NCBI GenBank assembly: GCA_944990035.1
Contig: CALYLX010000133.1
Coordinates: 1-64,000, forward strand
Origin: Clitopilus passeckerianus
Lineage: Eukaryota > Basidiomycota > Agaricomycetes > Agaricales > Entolomataceae
Direction of reading: 5' to 3'
Length of the DNA: 64,000 nucleotides
Part shown: one piece after another, positions 33,416 to 44,796 of the stretch
Numbering within the stretch: the stretch's first letter is position 1
Layout: every line of letters starts with the position of its first letter
Notes under the pieces: generated by a model
What the model was told of the DNA's origin: nothing
The model's input: the letters and a program-made list of their open reading frames with translations, nothing else
The model's database searches: none
Translations under genes and position numbers: made by a program

Positions 33416-33801
33416 GCAGATGTTGTACACGTTGATGGCGGTGTTAGATTCAGCCATGCAATTCAGTCGAGCTGGACACGGCATTCGAATGCCACAGCCT
33501 CCATACCAAGCGCGCAGTCGGAGAGGCTCTGTATAGGATTTTTGTATCCCCGTGACGTCATTGGCGATCCATAATCATGAAAGAAAATAGTAAAAAATTT
33601 GAATATTCATTGTACTTTCACTGGGCGTCTGGCTCAACCAGGTCAAAGACGAGAAGGGCTCAGAAGGCAACATTCAAATACAACACGGCGAAGTTTCATT
33701 ACTTTTGGATATCAACGACATGAATATAACGACGCTGGTATAAACTATCACTGTCTCTGCCCAATCATAACAGTGCATAGTTCAGATTACGCTTAAAGCA
33801 C
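33416..33801. other. Intergenic between convergent genes
   Basis: 3' flanks of the MHQEH pair and of the minus-strand CFEM gene; nothing recognised. Confidence 0.55.
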
Positions 33802-34434
33802 TCAGAGAGCAACTCCAATGAATCCAGCGACGAGAGCCAATACACCAGTCATGGGTCCGAGCTTGGCAGCGGCGTTGGTGGTCTGTTGTGAACCGCCAGT
33901 AGTCGAGGCGCTGGTGGTAGCAGGCTTGGAGGTGGTGGGTGCGGTGGAGGTGGGCTTGGCAGTGGTCGAAGCGGCACTGGTACCGGACTCGGTAGCAGAC
34001 CCAGTCTCAGAAGCACCGGTGGAGGATGCGGCTGTATTGAGAGAAGATACGTTAGGGAAGCTCTAAAGAACTCAAGTGGCTGAAGCAAAGTACCGCCAGA
34101 GACGTTAGCACACTGTTGCTGCTGGAGGGCCAGGGCAGCTGTCTGCTCCTCGGCGGTGCAATTCTCGCTCAAGCACTGAGCGGCGGCGGTCTGGAAGGCC
34201 TCATTGGTGCAGACGCATTGGAGGTCGGTGCTGGAAGGTGTTAAACGAGGTACCGGTATCAAGCAATGAAACATACAAGGAAGTGCAGCCATTTCCGTTG
34301 GCAGCATCGGTGATGCAGCCCAGGATGCAAGGGCTGATGGAAGGAATAGAACCAGGAGCGGTAGAAGTCTCGGAGCCCTGGGCAGCGACAGAGGCGGCGA
34401 GGAAGGCAACAGCGAAGAACGACTTAGAGAACAT
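33802..34434 (-). CDS. CFEM-domain GPI-anchored protein 3
   Basis: Starts MFSKSFFAVAFLAASVAAQG at 34434 (signal peptide). After a 48-bp intron (about 34228-34276) the CFEM core reads NGCTSFTDLQCVCTNEAF, with the haem-ligand-type Asp in TDLQCVC. Together the exons give eight Cys: PCILGC, NGC, CVC, QCLSENC and QQC. The stalk is rich in Ala/Ser/Thr and the C-terminus (LGPMTGVLALVAGFIGVAL, stop at 33802) is a GPI signal. Of the set it is closest in pattern to the copy at 40379 (CTAEEQ..AL.LQ.QQC). A TATA box sits about 105 bp upstream. Confidence 0.92.
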
Positions 34435-35576
34435 TATGAAGATTATTAGAGAACTTTAGGAGAGTCGTGAAAAGAGGCGTGTAGTGAGGAAGACGTGAGC
34501 GTCGTAAAGAAAGCCTTGAGAAAGTGGTTCGACGGGTTTTATATACCAATGGCACACAGATTCGCATCTGACATTGAGCGAACCACCACTACGTAAGTCT
34601 AGAAGCAACACCGAAAAATCTGGGGTGCGTTGAAGCGAAGAATCAATTGAATTCCCCTTTGGCGTGCTTTCGGTCCCAGATGAGATCATATGATCGCGAA
34701 AGGGCGCGAAATTCGACCAAATGAGGTAGGGTACATTAAATTATAGGTCACGAAATTGATTCAACCACACGCGTAGCTCACACCATCACACGCGCCCCTG
34801 TTTCGTCGGCAAGATTCCCTCGCTCAAACTCCTCCGTTCACAATTGCTTTCCGCCAATTTGCCTTTGCAGTGCCTCGTCGGGCGGCGACAATGTCCTCGA
34901 TTTTCACTATCACCTGAAAGTCTGCACAGGTCATTCTTCACCGGTGCAGTAGACTCTTCTCCTTCTACGATGGGTCTCCACATTTTACATTCAGTCTGCC
35001 ATAGCTCCACTCTCGTGCGCGTGAATCCATCAAGCCCTGAAAGCTTCTGAGTCTGACTCCACCCTAAGGACGCCATCGGACGCGAACAGGGTCTACTTTT
35101 GGGAGGCGAAATGAATTCTGAATTTCGACCTGCCAAAATTGCTGCTGGGAAGCTCCGGGAGGAGTTGGTTACCGACCCTTTGAGGGCGCAAATTTTGACA
35201 CGCGCATGTCGCACCTTTGTCGATCGCCCTGTCAATGTCAAAAAGTATTGAAGAAAGGAGTCCGTGCGGTGGTGACCTGGGTGGTTTGGAGCAAGGTACG
35301 AGTTCAGCAAGCTGTGGATCGTCATCGGATTGACCTTATAGTCATTAATTAAATGGCTTCGTCAAGTTCTACTTGTGCTCGGAGAAAAGAGCATAGCGTG
35401 GTGAGACGCGGATAAATACTGAATGAATAGTGGTGCTAACACGGCAACAGATTTGGTCGGCGAAAAGGAATGTCACTAGTGCGCCACTACAGCGAGAACG
35501 TTGAGCACCAGGCTCGCTATCGCAACACTTGTGCATGCAATAGTCCTCACCAACCCCCGCTTAGTCTTAGGCTTCT
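34435..35576. other. Promoter of CFEM gene 3 and spacer
   Basis: Contains the CFEM promoter. The 179-codon minus-strand frame at 34786-35325 has no recognised motif and I do not call it a gene. No RNA gene seen. Confidence 0.5.
34537..34545 (-). promoter_or_regulatory. TATA box of CFEM gene 3
   Basis: TATATAAAA on the minus strand, about 105 bp upstream of the ATG, with an adjacent CCATTGG word. Confidence 0.6.
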
Positions 35577-36290
35577 TCATCCAACGATCAGGCCAAGGGC
35601 GAATCCTGTCTGTTGCCTCCCATTGCATTCCCAACCCAGCAGGAGTGTACGGCCTATCCCTGCCCAGAGCACCCTGAACCGCAGAAGCTCGATAATACCT
35701 TTCGCCCATATCGAGTCTAAACTATTCCACGCCGATTCTTTGTCGAAGTCGAACCTATCTGTCGTTGGTGTACCGGCTAGAACTAGGGCTTGCTCTCGGG
35801 TCTCTGCTTTTTCTGTCGAAACGTCTCCTCCTCCCATGGAGCGGTTCCGCGATGTTAATGTGCCGACTCAACGACTGAGCTCCGTTAAGTGGCTGGAATT
35901 ATAGAACCGTGCAGAACCTTGCATCTCCTTGACGTCTAAATCTGGAGCTAAGGTATGACTAGCTTGAATGGGAAGGGAAGGGAATGGCGTACTGCATAAC
36001 CATTGCTTTATCTCATCTATAATGTACACGTCGTACATCTTGTCATGGCGAAATCCTGGGGTATCTACCAGCAGAAAGCGTCGGTTCGGGTCTTTCGGGT
36101 CTGTTATTGGGTATTCCCGGATTCACTGGGTGCACGACTCGAGGTCTGCTACAGGCGCCACAGGCAACCCGTATGCACAGTTGACGAACTCGGGGAAAGG
36201 TATGGTGAGCTGCTGCTGCGGGTTGGACGGGAGGTCCTCACTGTGCTTTTACCCGAGCCGCTATACCCTTAGAGCCTAGTACGACGTCAA
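35577..36290 (-). pseudogene. Decayed AIG1-like GTPase (copy C of three)
   Basis: Reading the minus strand, a P-loop exon ends YSGSGKST at about 36246. An intron of about 65 bp follows, then FVNCAYGLPVAPVADLESCTQ, an in-frame TGA at 36123-36125, and IREYPITDPKDPNRRFLLVDTPGF with the G3 motif DTPG. After a further intron-like gap comes a shortened 3' part, RSMGGGDVSTEKAE...TTDRFDFDKESAWNSLDSI, which aligns with the HAREFRMERFDFDHDSA end of copy A. The 70-80 residues normally between these blocks are missing. The stop plus the internal loss indicate a pseudogene. The same-strand neighbours, copies B and A, are intact. Confidence 0.7.
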
Positions 36291-36864
36291 TGAATCGTTT
36301 TCGGAATATAACGCTGTGTCCGCACAGTATGATTGGCGGAGAGTTGTTGTTGCTGCCGCTGCACTGCCCGCATTGATGTTCGAACATGTTTTCTGGAGGG
36401 AGCTTGCGAGGGTCGCAAAGGAGCAATAAAAACGCGAATTTCCTGATGTACTCTTGGCACCGACATGTTGAAAGGTCGTGATTGCTCAAACTCGTCACCA
36501 GTTTTCGGGATGGCCGGGTTAGTATTGCCACGTTGGCATGAGCCCAAGGAACTCGTACAGATGTAAGAGTTCGAATGAAACTGGTTACTGAGCGTTAAAA
36601 TGTTACTATTGCCAACGACACCTCGAGGAGACCATTAAGGGGGGGATTTATTCCTGTCGCAAGTAACGGCTCCAGTATTCACCACTAAGTAGTCATGGAC
36701 TCTGACTTGTGGAGGAAACGTATCATCTTACGACGTGGTCGCTATGTTTGACAGCAAACCACCGATGATTCCAAGAACGACGGGCCACTGGTACGCGATG
36801 GCATCATTGCACAAAGGTGATATTAATTGAGGTAGAATAACACCGAGTCCACTTCGTACTCCTA
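36291..36864. other. Spacer between GTPase copies C and B
   Basis: No gene recognised. The exon upstream of the copy C P-loop may lie here but I cannot define it; minus-strand frames at 36238-36547 look like noise. Confidence 0.45.
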
Positions 36865-37622
36865 CTAGCAACAACCATTGGAATGAGTCTCCGGAGATTC
36901 ATATCGGTTAGGCGCGGTTGATTCTGTAGGCTTGTTTGCGGTAGAAACAATCCCCATTTCTAGCGCCCGCTTGAGAATTCTTCTTGCCTCTTCAGATTTG
37001 CTTAAATTCAGCTTAAACACCTTGTCCGAAGAGCCAATCTTTTCTATCAGCTTGGCCACTCGACTGGTCAGTTCCTCCTCTGGAACGTTGGTATCCTTTC
37101 CATGGGTCCCCACAGCCACCATGTGGCCTTTCAAATTCGGATCGAGCAAACTCTTGATAGTATTCTCGATGTGACAAACGTCTTCGTTGAGCCCATGAAA
37201 ATACAACATGGGCCCGAATCTAGTTTTCCCGTCAAACCTAGGTATCCTAATCAGAGATGCTCAAGATAGACGGTCAATCGCGTATGACATACGTCTTCAG
37301 GTGATTTCTAATCTCTATCAGGTTTCCCATATCCCCAGGAGTGTCGACAATCGTGATCCGATGTTTCTGAGGTAGGTCAATCGCGGTCTCTGTACCCATA
37401 AGCTTGACACTCTGCCTTTCAGGTAACTCTATGGTGTGTCTTTGAACCTTTTGAGTACATGCACTCAGGTTTCCGTCGCCAGGCTTGCTCGCCGTCGCTC
37501 GTGGCTCTCCGTTCAACATATTGATAAACTTAAAACGAGTTTAGAGACAAGATCCCAGTCCTGGTCGTCGGAATACTGACCGAACTCTTTCCAGAGCCAC
37601 TTCTTCCTAGGAGCCTGTCCAT
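36865..37622 (-). CDS. AIG1-like P-loop GTPase (copy B), C-terminal Cys-Cys
   Basis: Starts MDRLLGRSGSGKSS at 37622, with the P-loop almost at the N-terminus. Introns at about 37530-37580 and 37247-37292 join to FINMLNGEPRATAS and IPRFDGKTRFGPMLYFHGLNED. G3 is ITIVDTPGD. The G4 position is VAVGTHGKD, a poor match to NKxD/TKxD. The Ser/Cys-Thr block ACTQKVQ resembles the CTQ switch I motif of AIG1/septin-like G domains in mushrooms. The protein is about 215 aa and ends ...THSNGCC. A terminal Cys-Cys is the type of tail that Rab geranylgeranyltransferase modifies, so membrane association is possible but inferred. An upstream N-terminal exon could be missing. Confidence 0.7.
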
Positions 37623-38001
37623 CTATTTTCAGCGATCATGGAAGAAGGACGTAAGATTCTCGACGCACAACAGTACGACTTGATGTGTGGGTGTGGGTAT
37701 GGCCATGTGAGGTTTTGGAGACACAACGGGTGTGCGGAAGAAACCCGTTCATTACGCCTCATATACTCATGATTAGGAAGCCGTACTTGACAAGTCCACG
37801 TTCCGAAAACGTGTGCAGCCACCCGCGTGTCGTTGACGGTGAAATGTGCGGACTAACTCTTTTTGTCAAAAGATGCATATAGAAATGTGAATCTAAAAGC
37901 AGACAATGAATAACACGCGTTTGGCACCCCAGCATAGGGCTCCATCAACATAGGATTCTGAGAGAAAACAGGTCGTTGATGGAATCTATTCTCAGTAAAG
38001 G
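37623..38001. other. Spacer between GTPase copies B and A
   Basis: Promoter of copy B and 3' side of copy A; nothing else recognised. Confidence 0.5.
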
Positions 38002-38888
38002 CTATTTAAAGAGTAATTTCAGAAAATTGAGGATCGTGTCGTAGATCTCTTTCGCGAACTCCTTCAAGTCATTCTTGGACATCTGGCTATCGGAAGTGAC
38101 CATGCGTGTGCTAAGGCTTGTAGGCCCCATTTCAGAGATGGCTTCAAGAATTTTGATGGCAGAATCGTGATCGAAGTCGAATCGCTCCATCCGGAATTCA
38201 CGAGCATGATGCTCCTTCAGATACTTCTCCCTCTCGTCTGCGGTTTCCGGCTTCACGTCGCTGCCTCCGACGGTCACAAATATAATCCGGTTTTCCGGGA
38301 TTGGAAAGGTGGGCTTGGAATCTGAGGGTTCTTGTCCCCTTGGTGGGGCTATGCTCCTGGTTTTACAGAGCGGGTGAAGCCACAGAAGTCCACCGAATCT
38401 CGATAGCCCATGAGGCTTGCATCTGAGGTACGTCAGTATGCGAGATTCGGAAGCCGTGAGCTACATACACCTCGAGAAAGTTACCGATCTGGGCTTTTAT
38501 TCGAGCTGGTTGCCCATCCATATTCGTATCAAATCCGGGCGTATCGACGAGGATGAATCTCTTCCACCCGTCGTTGTGCAGGGTATTGACCGTGTAACAG
38601 AAAGGTTTGCGCGTCGCGGAGCTCAGGCCTGTTGTAACACCACATAGTGGTAAGCCAGCGACGGTATTAATGAACTACCGATTGTGTTAGAATGCCGGCG
38701 TTAAGCTACAGGAATCGAACGAACTAACCGTGCTCTTTCCTGACCCGGTCTCGCCAGCAAGCCTACTTAATCATTAGCCCATCTCTACGTCATTCAGTTG
38801 GTGCTACCTACAGAATGAGCGTAGCCGCCTTATCATATGGCTGAGGGTTTTGCTGGATATCGGATACCCTGATGGGTGGTCGTTTCAT
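38002..38888 (-). CDS. AIG1-like P-loop GTPase (copy A)
   Basis: From ATG 38888 the protein reads MKRPPIRVSDIQQNPQPYD, then LILLAGETGSGKST (G1, completed by splicing), FINTVAGLPLCGV and SSATRKPF. G3 is RFILVDTPGFDTNMDGQ. GGLLWLHPLCKTRS is the LHxI/LHP strand typical of this family. After ENRIIFVTVGGSDV comes a C-terminal helical part, ERFDFDHDSAIKILEAI, to ...LNFLKLLFK. Four exons, with introns at about 38775-38820, 38678-38732 and 38420-38474. This is a G domain of the AIG1/septin/Toc34-like type, expanded in mushroom genomes with unknown function. The frame is open upstream of the chosen ATG, and a further exon with a second Walker A-like motif may belong to it. Confidence 0.72.
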
Positions 38889-40378
38889 TGCTTCCCTGAG
38901 TATGAATTCGACATAGCCGTTTGCGCAGAATAGTTGCGGCTCGTCTGAATCGGGATCCCGTACAAAGCTTCGAAAGCTCGCATTGCCTTGCAGTGAATCA
39001 CCAGCTAACACCTGAATGGTTCGGCTCTCAACCAGTTGGGAAGCTAAGCATTGAGAACGCGGGAGACGAGCATTCTCCGGAAATTCAGGTCCGAAATAGA
39101 GAAATGCCGCAAATCGAGCGTCACCATCATAGCTATGTGTATGTGGTGAACGGAAATTCGAAAGACCGGGGGAATTTGAGCTGCCACTCACGTATTCAAG
39201 AAACTTTCCGCCGGTGTAAGCTCGTCATTGGCTGTAGCACTGCGCCTAGCGGCATCTGGGACGCTGTGAAGGACAAGGCGCATTCCTTGCTCCCCGCTGA
39301 TGCACGCTTCATATGTTTTACCCGATCCAGCGCCAGACTGGGCTGGAACAGGTTTGACTCCGGGGATGAGACCGACGAACTGTCGGATTACTCAAACGCC
39401 ACCCCGTTCTTGGGAGGATATCCAGACATACCGACGATTTCTCTCCACTCGATGGGCCGATCAGCCTAAGCCACCGAATCAGTTTGGAAGAAGTCTTCAC
39501 GGGAGCATTGTCACCTACAGGAGCAGGGTCGTTGGTCCAACATTCGACGACATCACTATCTCTGGGTCTTTCGCGGCGCAATGCGTCCGAGGACAACTCT
39601 GATATACATCGTCTGATACCATGCTGGGAAGGCATGCCTCGCTCAAAGGGGCCTATCGTTGCTATCAGGCCGAGACACCGTTTACAACGTGCACATCGTG
39701 TGCTTGATTGCTGGGTTCTTGGGCGTCTTAAGTGCAAGTTTGACGTTTCTGCGTCAAATCGGTGATTCTGGAGCGTAGCACGGAAAGGTCACATAGTATT
39801 TGTCTCCCTAACCCCAAGCACGAATAGATATTCGTGATATGCTTGATGCTACAGGCTTGATGCTACTGGATCGACTAAGCCATTAAGGAGGGCTTCTTGT
39901 TTGCTCCTGATTGAAACGGATGGTAACGGCCTCCCGTTATGCCCCGAAAGGCAATTGATACTGCGCATGTCAGCATATTGACGTTGACATTCTTGACATT
40001 GGCACCCTTCCTTCCACTGGTCTGAAGTGCCATGCTTCCTCACTTTGTGCATTGAATTTCGGGCAGTAAAATTCCGTCTCAGAGCTCTATGACTCTATAG
40101 GCACATCTCCTGATTACATCCAGTCAACTATCCGGATCCTGAGTTTTCAACTCAATCGAGGAAGATCACCGACGCCCCACCATATGCCAATCAACACCAC
40201 GATGCCTGTGCGGTATGGAGTCTGCAGGGCCTGGCCACATGCTTATTGGTGTGAACCGAGACTATAAAACGGAGACCAATGGCCTACAGGTATGGGTTCT
40301 GGGCATTTCCTCCCGCTCGCGTTGACATTTCTGACGACGGCATAATTGTCAACAGACTGAACAGATTCTTCCGATAAC
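38889..40378. other. Region upstream of GTPase copy A with a second Walker A-like frame
   Basis: On the minus strand at about 39370-39185, an open frame reads GLIPGVKPVPAQSGAGSG followed by KTYEA and ...TPAESFLEY. It ends at a GTGAGT donor (39189). A possible acceptor at about 39045 leads in frame into copy A. GAGSGKT fits Walker A. I cannot extend it to a start codon. The rest (39400-40260) has no recognised gene. The TATA box of the next gene lies at 40263. Confidence 0.4.
40263..40269 (+). promoter_or_regulatory. TATA box of CFEM gene 4
   Basis: TATAAAA, 110-116 bp upstream of the start codon at 40379. Confidence 0.65.
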
Positions 40379-41174
40379 ATGAAATTCACGACGCTCTCTA
40401 TTCTGCTCCTCGCTGCGGCACCCATTGTCTTCGCCAACCCCAGACCGAAACAGGATAACCAGACACCCGCTTTCGATAAACGCCAACCAGAAATTCTGGA
40501 GCAGAGGCAGGTGACGAAGACCAACACGAACGACACCCCGAATCATACGTCCTCTACTGTCTCCGTTGGCGGCCCAGGTCCGGCTGATGGTTTAACGCCC
40601 TGCATTTTGGACTGCGTCAAAGCTGCCGCAAAAGATGCACACTGCCCTTCCTAGTATGTCTTCCCTCTCATGTTAGGCGTTCTGGTCGCTGATCATTCAT
40701 TCTTGCAAACAGCCTCGACCTGCCGTGCATTTGCACTTCCGCGCCCTTCCTGGCATCCGCCTCGTCATGCTTGAAGTCGAAATGTACTGCTGCCGAACAA
40801 CAGCAGGCGCTAAGTCTCCAAGCTCAGCAGTGTGGCTCAAGTACGTGGTCTTGCTTGCGTCTCGTCCAACCTAACCTGACCTTACTTTCTCCTTAGTCGG
40901 ATCAGTCACTCTCACCTCGTCTGCTGGCGGAACTGTCACCTCCATAGGCGGTGGTGCAAGCTCGACTCCAACTGCGCCCACGGGTTCAATCACAGGATCC
41001 GTGACGACTCAAGGAACTGAACCAACTACTGGGAGCGCTACCTCTGGTGGTGCTGCTCAGACTACGTCCAACGCTGCTCGTGCACTTGGAAGCGCTGATT
41101 ATGGAGGTGCTGACTTCGGGAGGTGGATCGTGGTTAGCTTAGGTGTTGTGGCTGGTGGTTGGGTCGTCGCTTGA
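40379..41174 (+). CDS. CFEM-domain GPI-anchored protein 4
   Basis: Starts MKFTTLSILLLAAAPIVFANP (signal peptide) at 40379. A propeptide-like stretch contains two KR/QR dibasic-type sites (DKRQPEILEQRQ), then CILDCVKAAAKDAHCPS. A 61-bp intron (about 40654-40712) joins to YLDLPCICTSAPF, SSCLKSKCTAAEQQQAL and AQQC. There are eight Cys, and Asp is retained at the haem-ligand position (LDLPCIC). A Ser/Thr/Gly-rich stalk and C-terminal hydrophobic segment (WIVVSLGVVAGGWVVA) indicate GPI anchoring. The stop is at 41172-41174. A TATA box supports the start. Confidence 0.92.
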
Positions 41175-41313
41175 CGGTGATCATCGACTTGGGACAATGG
41201 ACGAACTTATTTCTCGAACAATGGACGATAGAATTTCATGCTCCTATCTGTATGTAATACAATCCAATCATACTCTACCCGTTCTACAATCCTCCAAACA
41301 TCCACGAGTACGA

Positions 41314-44179
41314 TCAGATGTCTACGTACGAGAAACCCATATTCCGGCGTATATGACCTTGAATCTTCACACCGTGTCCATTCTTCGTATAAACCCTCAG
41401 CCCAAGCGTCAACTGCCCGACAAACCTATTCTCGTCATCGTCGTCGTCGTCCGAATGGTAACCGGCTTCCTTGGTGGACGTTGAGGTCACTTGTTGACAA
41501 GACTCCGTCACTGCTGCGAGGGGAAGGTCTGTAGGATCCACAGGGTGGTGGAAGTGGAAGTGATGATGGTTCTGGATGACATTCGGACGACCACCAATCT
41601 TTCCACCACCTGTGCCACTCATGATGGTTTGCTGACGCTCTGGTTGAGTTTGACCGGTTCCATTGCGGGATGGGCCACTTATCGAGTTCAAGGAAGGTCG
41701 GGTGTATATTCCGTTTCTGAGTGGGGACTTGGGTCGCTCTAGTGGATGCTGGTCGACAACATGGGGGTGGACTCCGGTTTTGTGCATCTCTGGGAAGAAT
41801 CCGGTGGTAGGACTCGCTGACAATGGAAGGTCACGGGCGTCCTTTTGGTCAAAGAATGGGCTGCTCTGGGCGCGGTTCTGAGCAATGTTCTTGAGTTCTT
41901 CCAGGTCTTTACCCGCTAGTTTGGATAGTTCGACGGGAAGGAAGCGGGAATGTTTCCTGGATAATGTCAGCTTCATATTGATAGCCATTTGCGCGAGACG
42001 AACTTCTTGTCAAAATCTGGAACCATTCCTTAGGATCTGTTGACTACAGATGAGGGAATCTACTCACCCGAAGCAAGGGAGCAACTTCTGGTCCATTCGG
42101 TATTGAGGCGAGAAAGGTGGCGATCAAACTATGCAGTCAATTAACAAGGAAGGTGCTACCATTGGCAATAATGACGTACCGAGCAATGGCGATCGATTCG
42201 TAGCTAACAGAGGGGAAATTAGGTCGACTTCTAACGAGACCTTTGAGTACGCACATGGACTACATAACTCCCAGCTTTAAGCTCCAGCTCTGCGTTCACG
42301 CTCCGAGCGTTTAGATTAGAATGGGAAGAGAACGCAAGTGCCTTCGTTTCGCCCCGACGATATACCACGAAATCTAAGGTATGATGCTCAGGATCGAGGA
42401 CCTCATGGAAGAAACGACGATCCGCTTGAGCGAGGACGATTATTGCTGGGGTATCTGATGTGACCTCGAAAGTGACTTCGCAAGGTATGATCGGTTGGAG
42501 AACATAGAACGAAGCATTATTCAACTTACAGGATACTTCACCGAATGTCCAGGCAGACAATTTGGGCTGCATCGTGACAGTCAACCAGTCGGAGGACATG
42601 GCCCAGGATTTATCGAATAGTCGGGTCCTGTCTACCTGATCCCATACTTCAAGGAATGTCTGATCTAAAACGTAACCCAGGATAAGTCGGTGTGCTCAGA
42701 AGAAGGCCGTTACTCACATTCCATTACGAACTGCCCGTCATCCCCAAATTCATGGCCGAGGCCTTTGAGAATCTCTCCCCTCTCACGATCCGTCCATTCC
42801 TTGGATCCATCCGACCAGGGCCCAGTCCATTCGCCCGATCCCCAAGGATTCCGAATAACTAGGAAGCGTTTCTCACCCAGTTCACGAGCACGCAGGATAG
42901 AATAAGTATGGTTGGCCTCAAGGCCATCGACCATAACGATGGGATCATCCGAAGTAGTGTTCCTTGTGAAGGAGCAGCCGAAGAGTCGATCAGTGTTCGC
43001 TTTCATGAGTTCTTCAGTCCAGAACTTGTCTTTATCAAGGATGTCCTAACCCAGATACAAGTATTAAGATGCGCGGAGAAATAAATTCCGTCGACGGCCG
43101 ACCTTGGTAAAGTAGAATGTGTTGACGCCTCTGTGAGTCACTTATCAGATCGTCTGAATCACAAAGCAACAAATATACACCTACCCAGTCAATGTCTCAA
43201 TAGCTTCACCTGTATCCCCACCGTGATTTAGCGCCCGGAAGCTGCCGTACAACTTCGCAAATGCCTTCTCAACCAGAGGAACCCACGTTTGTTCTCCTTC
43301 GCCAGGTTTTGCGAAGGCGAGATTGTCACCAGTGTTCAGCGATAACTTGAATGCGGCCTTGCTGTAGCCATAAGCCATTTTCTCTTGTTGTGTGAGTTCA
43401 TCCCATTTCGGAAGTGCAGTGAAGAGCATACTGAACAACGAAGCTCAACGGGGAAGGTATTAGAATGTAACGAGTACGCACTCGTCGATGATGACCGGAA
43501 CCCAGTGGTTATCTCGAAAAAAGATGAATCCGTACACGCCGACTTTAGCGTTTTGCTAGAAACGAAGACAGGATCAGGTTTAGCCATGGCAAAAAAAAAA
43601 TATAATCATCACCTTGATACAGAGTCCTTCAATGAGGTCCTTTCCAGACGCCAATGTTGATAGTGCCGATAGAAACCAGCAGTCACCAAGACTCCCCTGG
43701 CGGATGTTCCTTGAGTGCGCACCGTCTTTGAAAAAGGACGGCTTAGCAAAAAGATCGGATACCCGCTGAATACCTCTGGGTTCCGGACGGACACAATGAT
43801 GGAGGTTGCCTGAAGACCCATTGAGGCACCTTTTGAAGTCGTGCTCAATGTCGAATTCCAGGTCTCTGGGATAACGAATATATTCAGACCTCCGTTCATG
43901 ACGGCATAACTGGAGGTCGTACCTGAATTTTCTATTCTTTCTTTGGCAGTCTTCCACGATTTCATCCACTAGTGCCGCGCATTCACGCCTGGCTTTCTCG
44001 AGCTCGCATGTAACGAGAAGCCCGACCTTCCCGAATGCTTGAGTGGGAGTTAGGTCCGAAAGTTCACCATCGGGCTCTGCGTCTCCACTCAACGCGCGTC
44101 TTCTCAGTTCTTTGAGACGACGACGAGCGGCCGGGTTGCTAGCAGGTTTGGGAGTGACGTTTAGTGGGCTCGAAATCAT
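41314..44179 (-). CDS. Calpain-type cysteine protease
   Basis: The likely start is MISSPLNVTPKPASNPAARRR at 44179, after a 5' intron and a TATATATA stretch. A coiled, charged N-terminal part leads to the C2 core. QGSLGDCWFLSAL holds the catalytic Cys, DGLEANHTYSI the His and RFLVIRNPWGSGEW the Asn, so the triad is complete. WDQVDRTRLFDKSWAMSSDWLTV begins a C2L-like beta domain ending ...AGSYVVHVR. The gene has many introns of 45-70 bp. The 3' end is uncertain: the frame from 41988 (MAINMKLTLSRKH...) to 41314 contains an NRFVGQLTLGLRVYTK block typical of fungal calpain tails, but its splice to the VAPLLR exon is unclear. Calpains are Ca2+-linked intracellular proteases that cut rather than degrade targets. 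Confidence 0.85.
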
Positions 44180-44796
44180 GACTGGTATAGCTATAGAATT
44201 ACTCGCCTCTGAATATATATACCAGCCCTGCACTCCTATCGGTGTCCCCAGAGAGCCGTGATGGCCCAGCGCCTGACGAAAGAAGTAATGTTTACTTGAG
44301 CGATCAGATAACATACCTTGAGCGGAACCATCAGTTGATGGGAGTACCTCAGAAAGCACCAATAAAGGTGTGTTAGTTGATTATTTCAGCGCAAAAAGGT
44401 GTGTTGTTATTGCAAAGAACTTGATGAACAGCTCGCCGCCCCAAGCGCCGTGCAAGTATTCCTTCGCCGGCATTGAAAGTTTGATTGAAATGACGACATA
44501 CCAAGTGTGTGGTGCTTGTGGATCTAGACTTAAGAGGTTCTCTTGGAATAAATTTTGGTTCCTGCCATCACCGAAATTCTGGAGGAGAATTCACCGGGAG
44601 ACTATGAATGAAGAAAGCGACGGACAGGCTAGGAGATATGACGCGTAGTCACCGTGACCAAGTTAGGCATTGATCGGGTGCGCACTTGTTTTTAGAAATT
44701 CTGAGAAAATTAATAATCTCTGTGAAGATTCGATTCAAAGTTCGTAATGCGAGTCGTGGCTAGCTATCGTTACGTAAAAAAAAAATACATCAGATG
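44180..44796. other. Calpain promoter and 3' flank of MHQEH copy 3
   Basis: Includes a possible 5' exon of the calpain gene (44230-44360). Nothing else recognised. Confidence 0.5.

Noticed and set aside
34786..35325. 179-codon minus-strand frame
   Set aside because: Low-complexity, basic translation with no motif; no neighbour or paralogue supports it.
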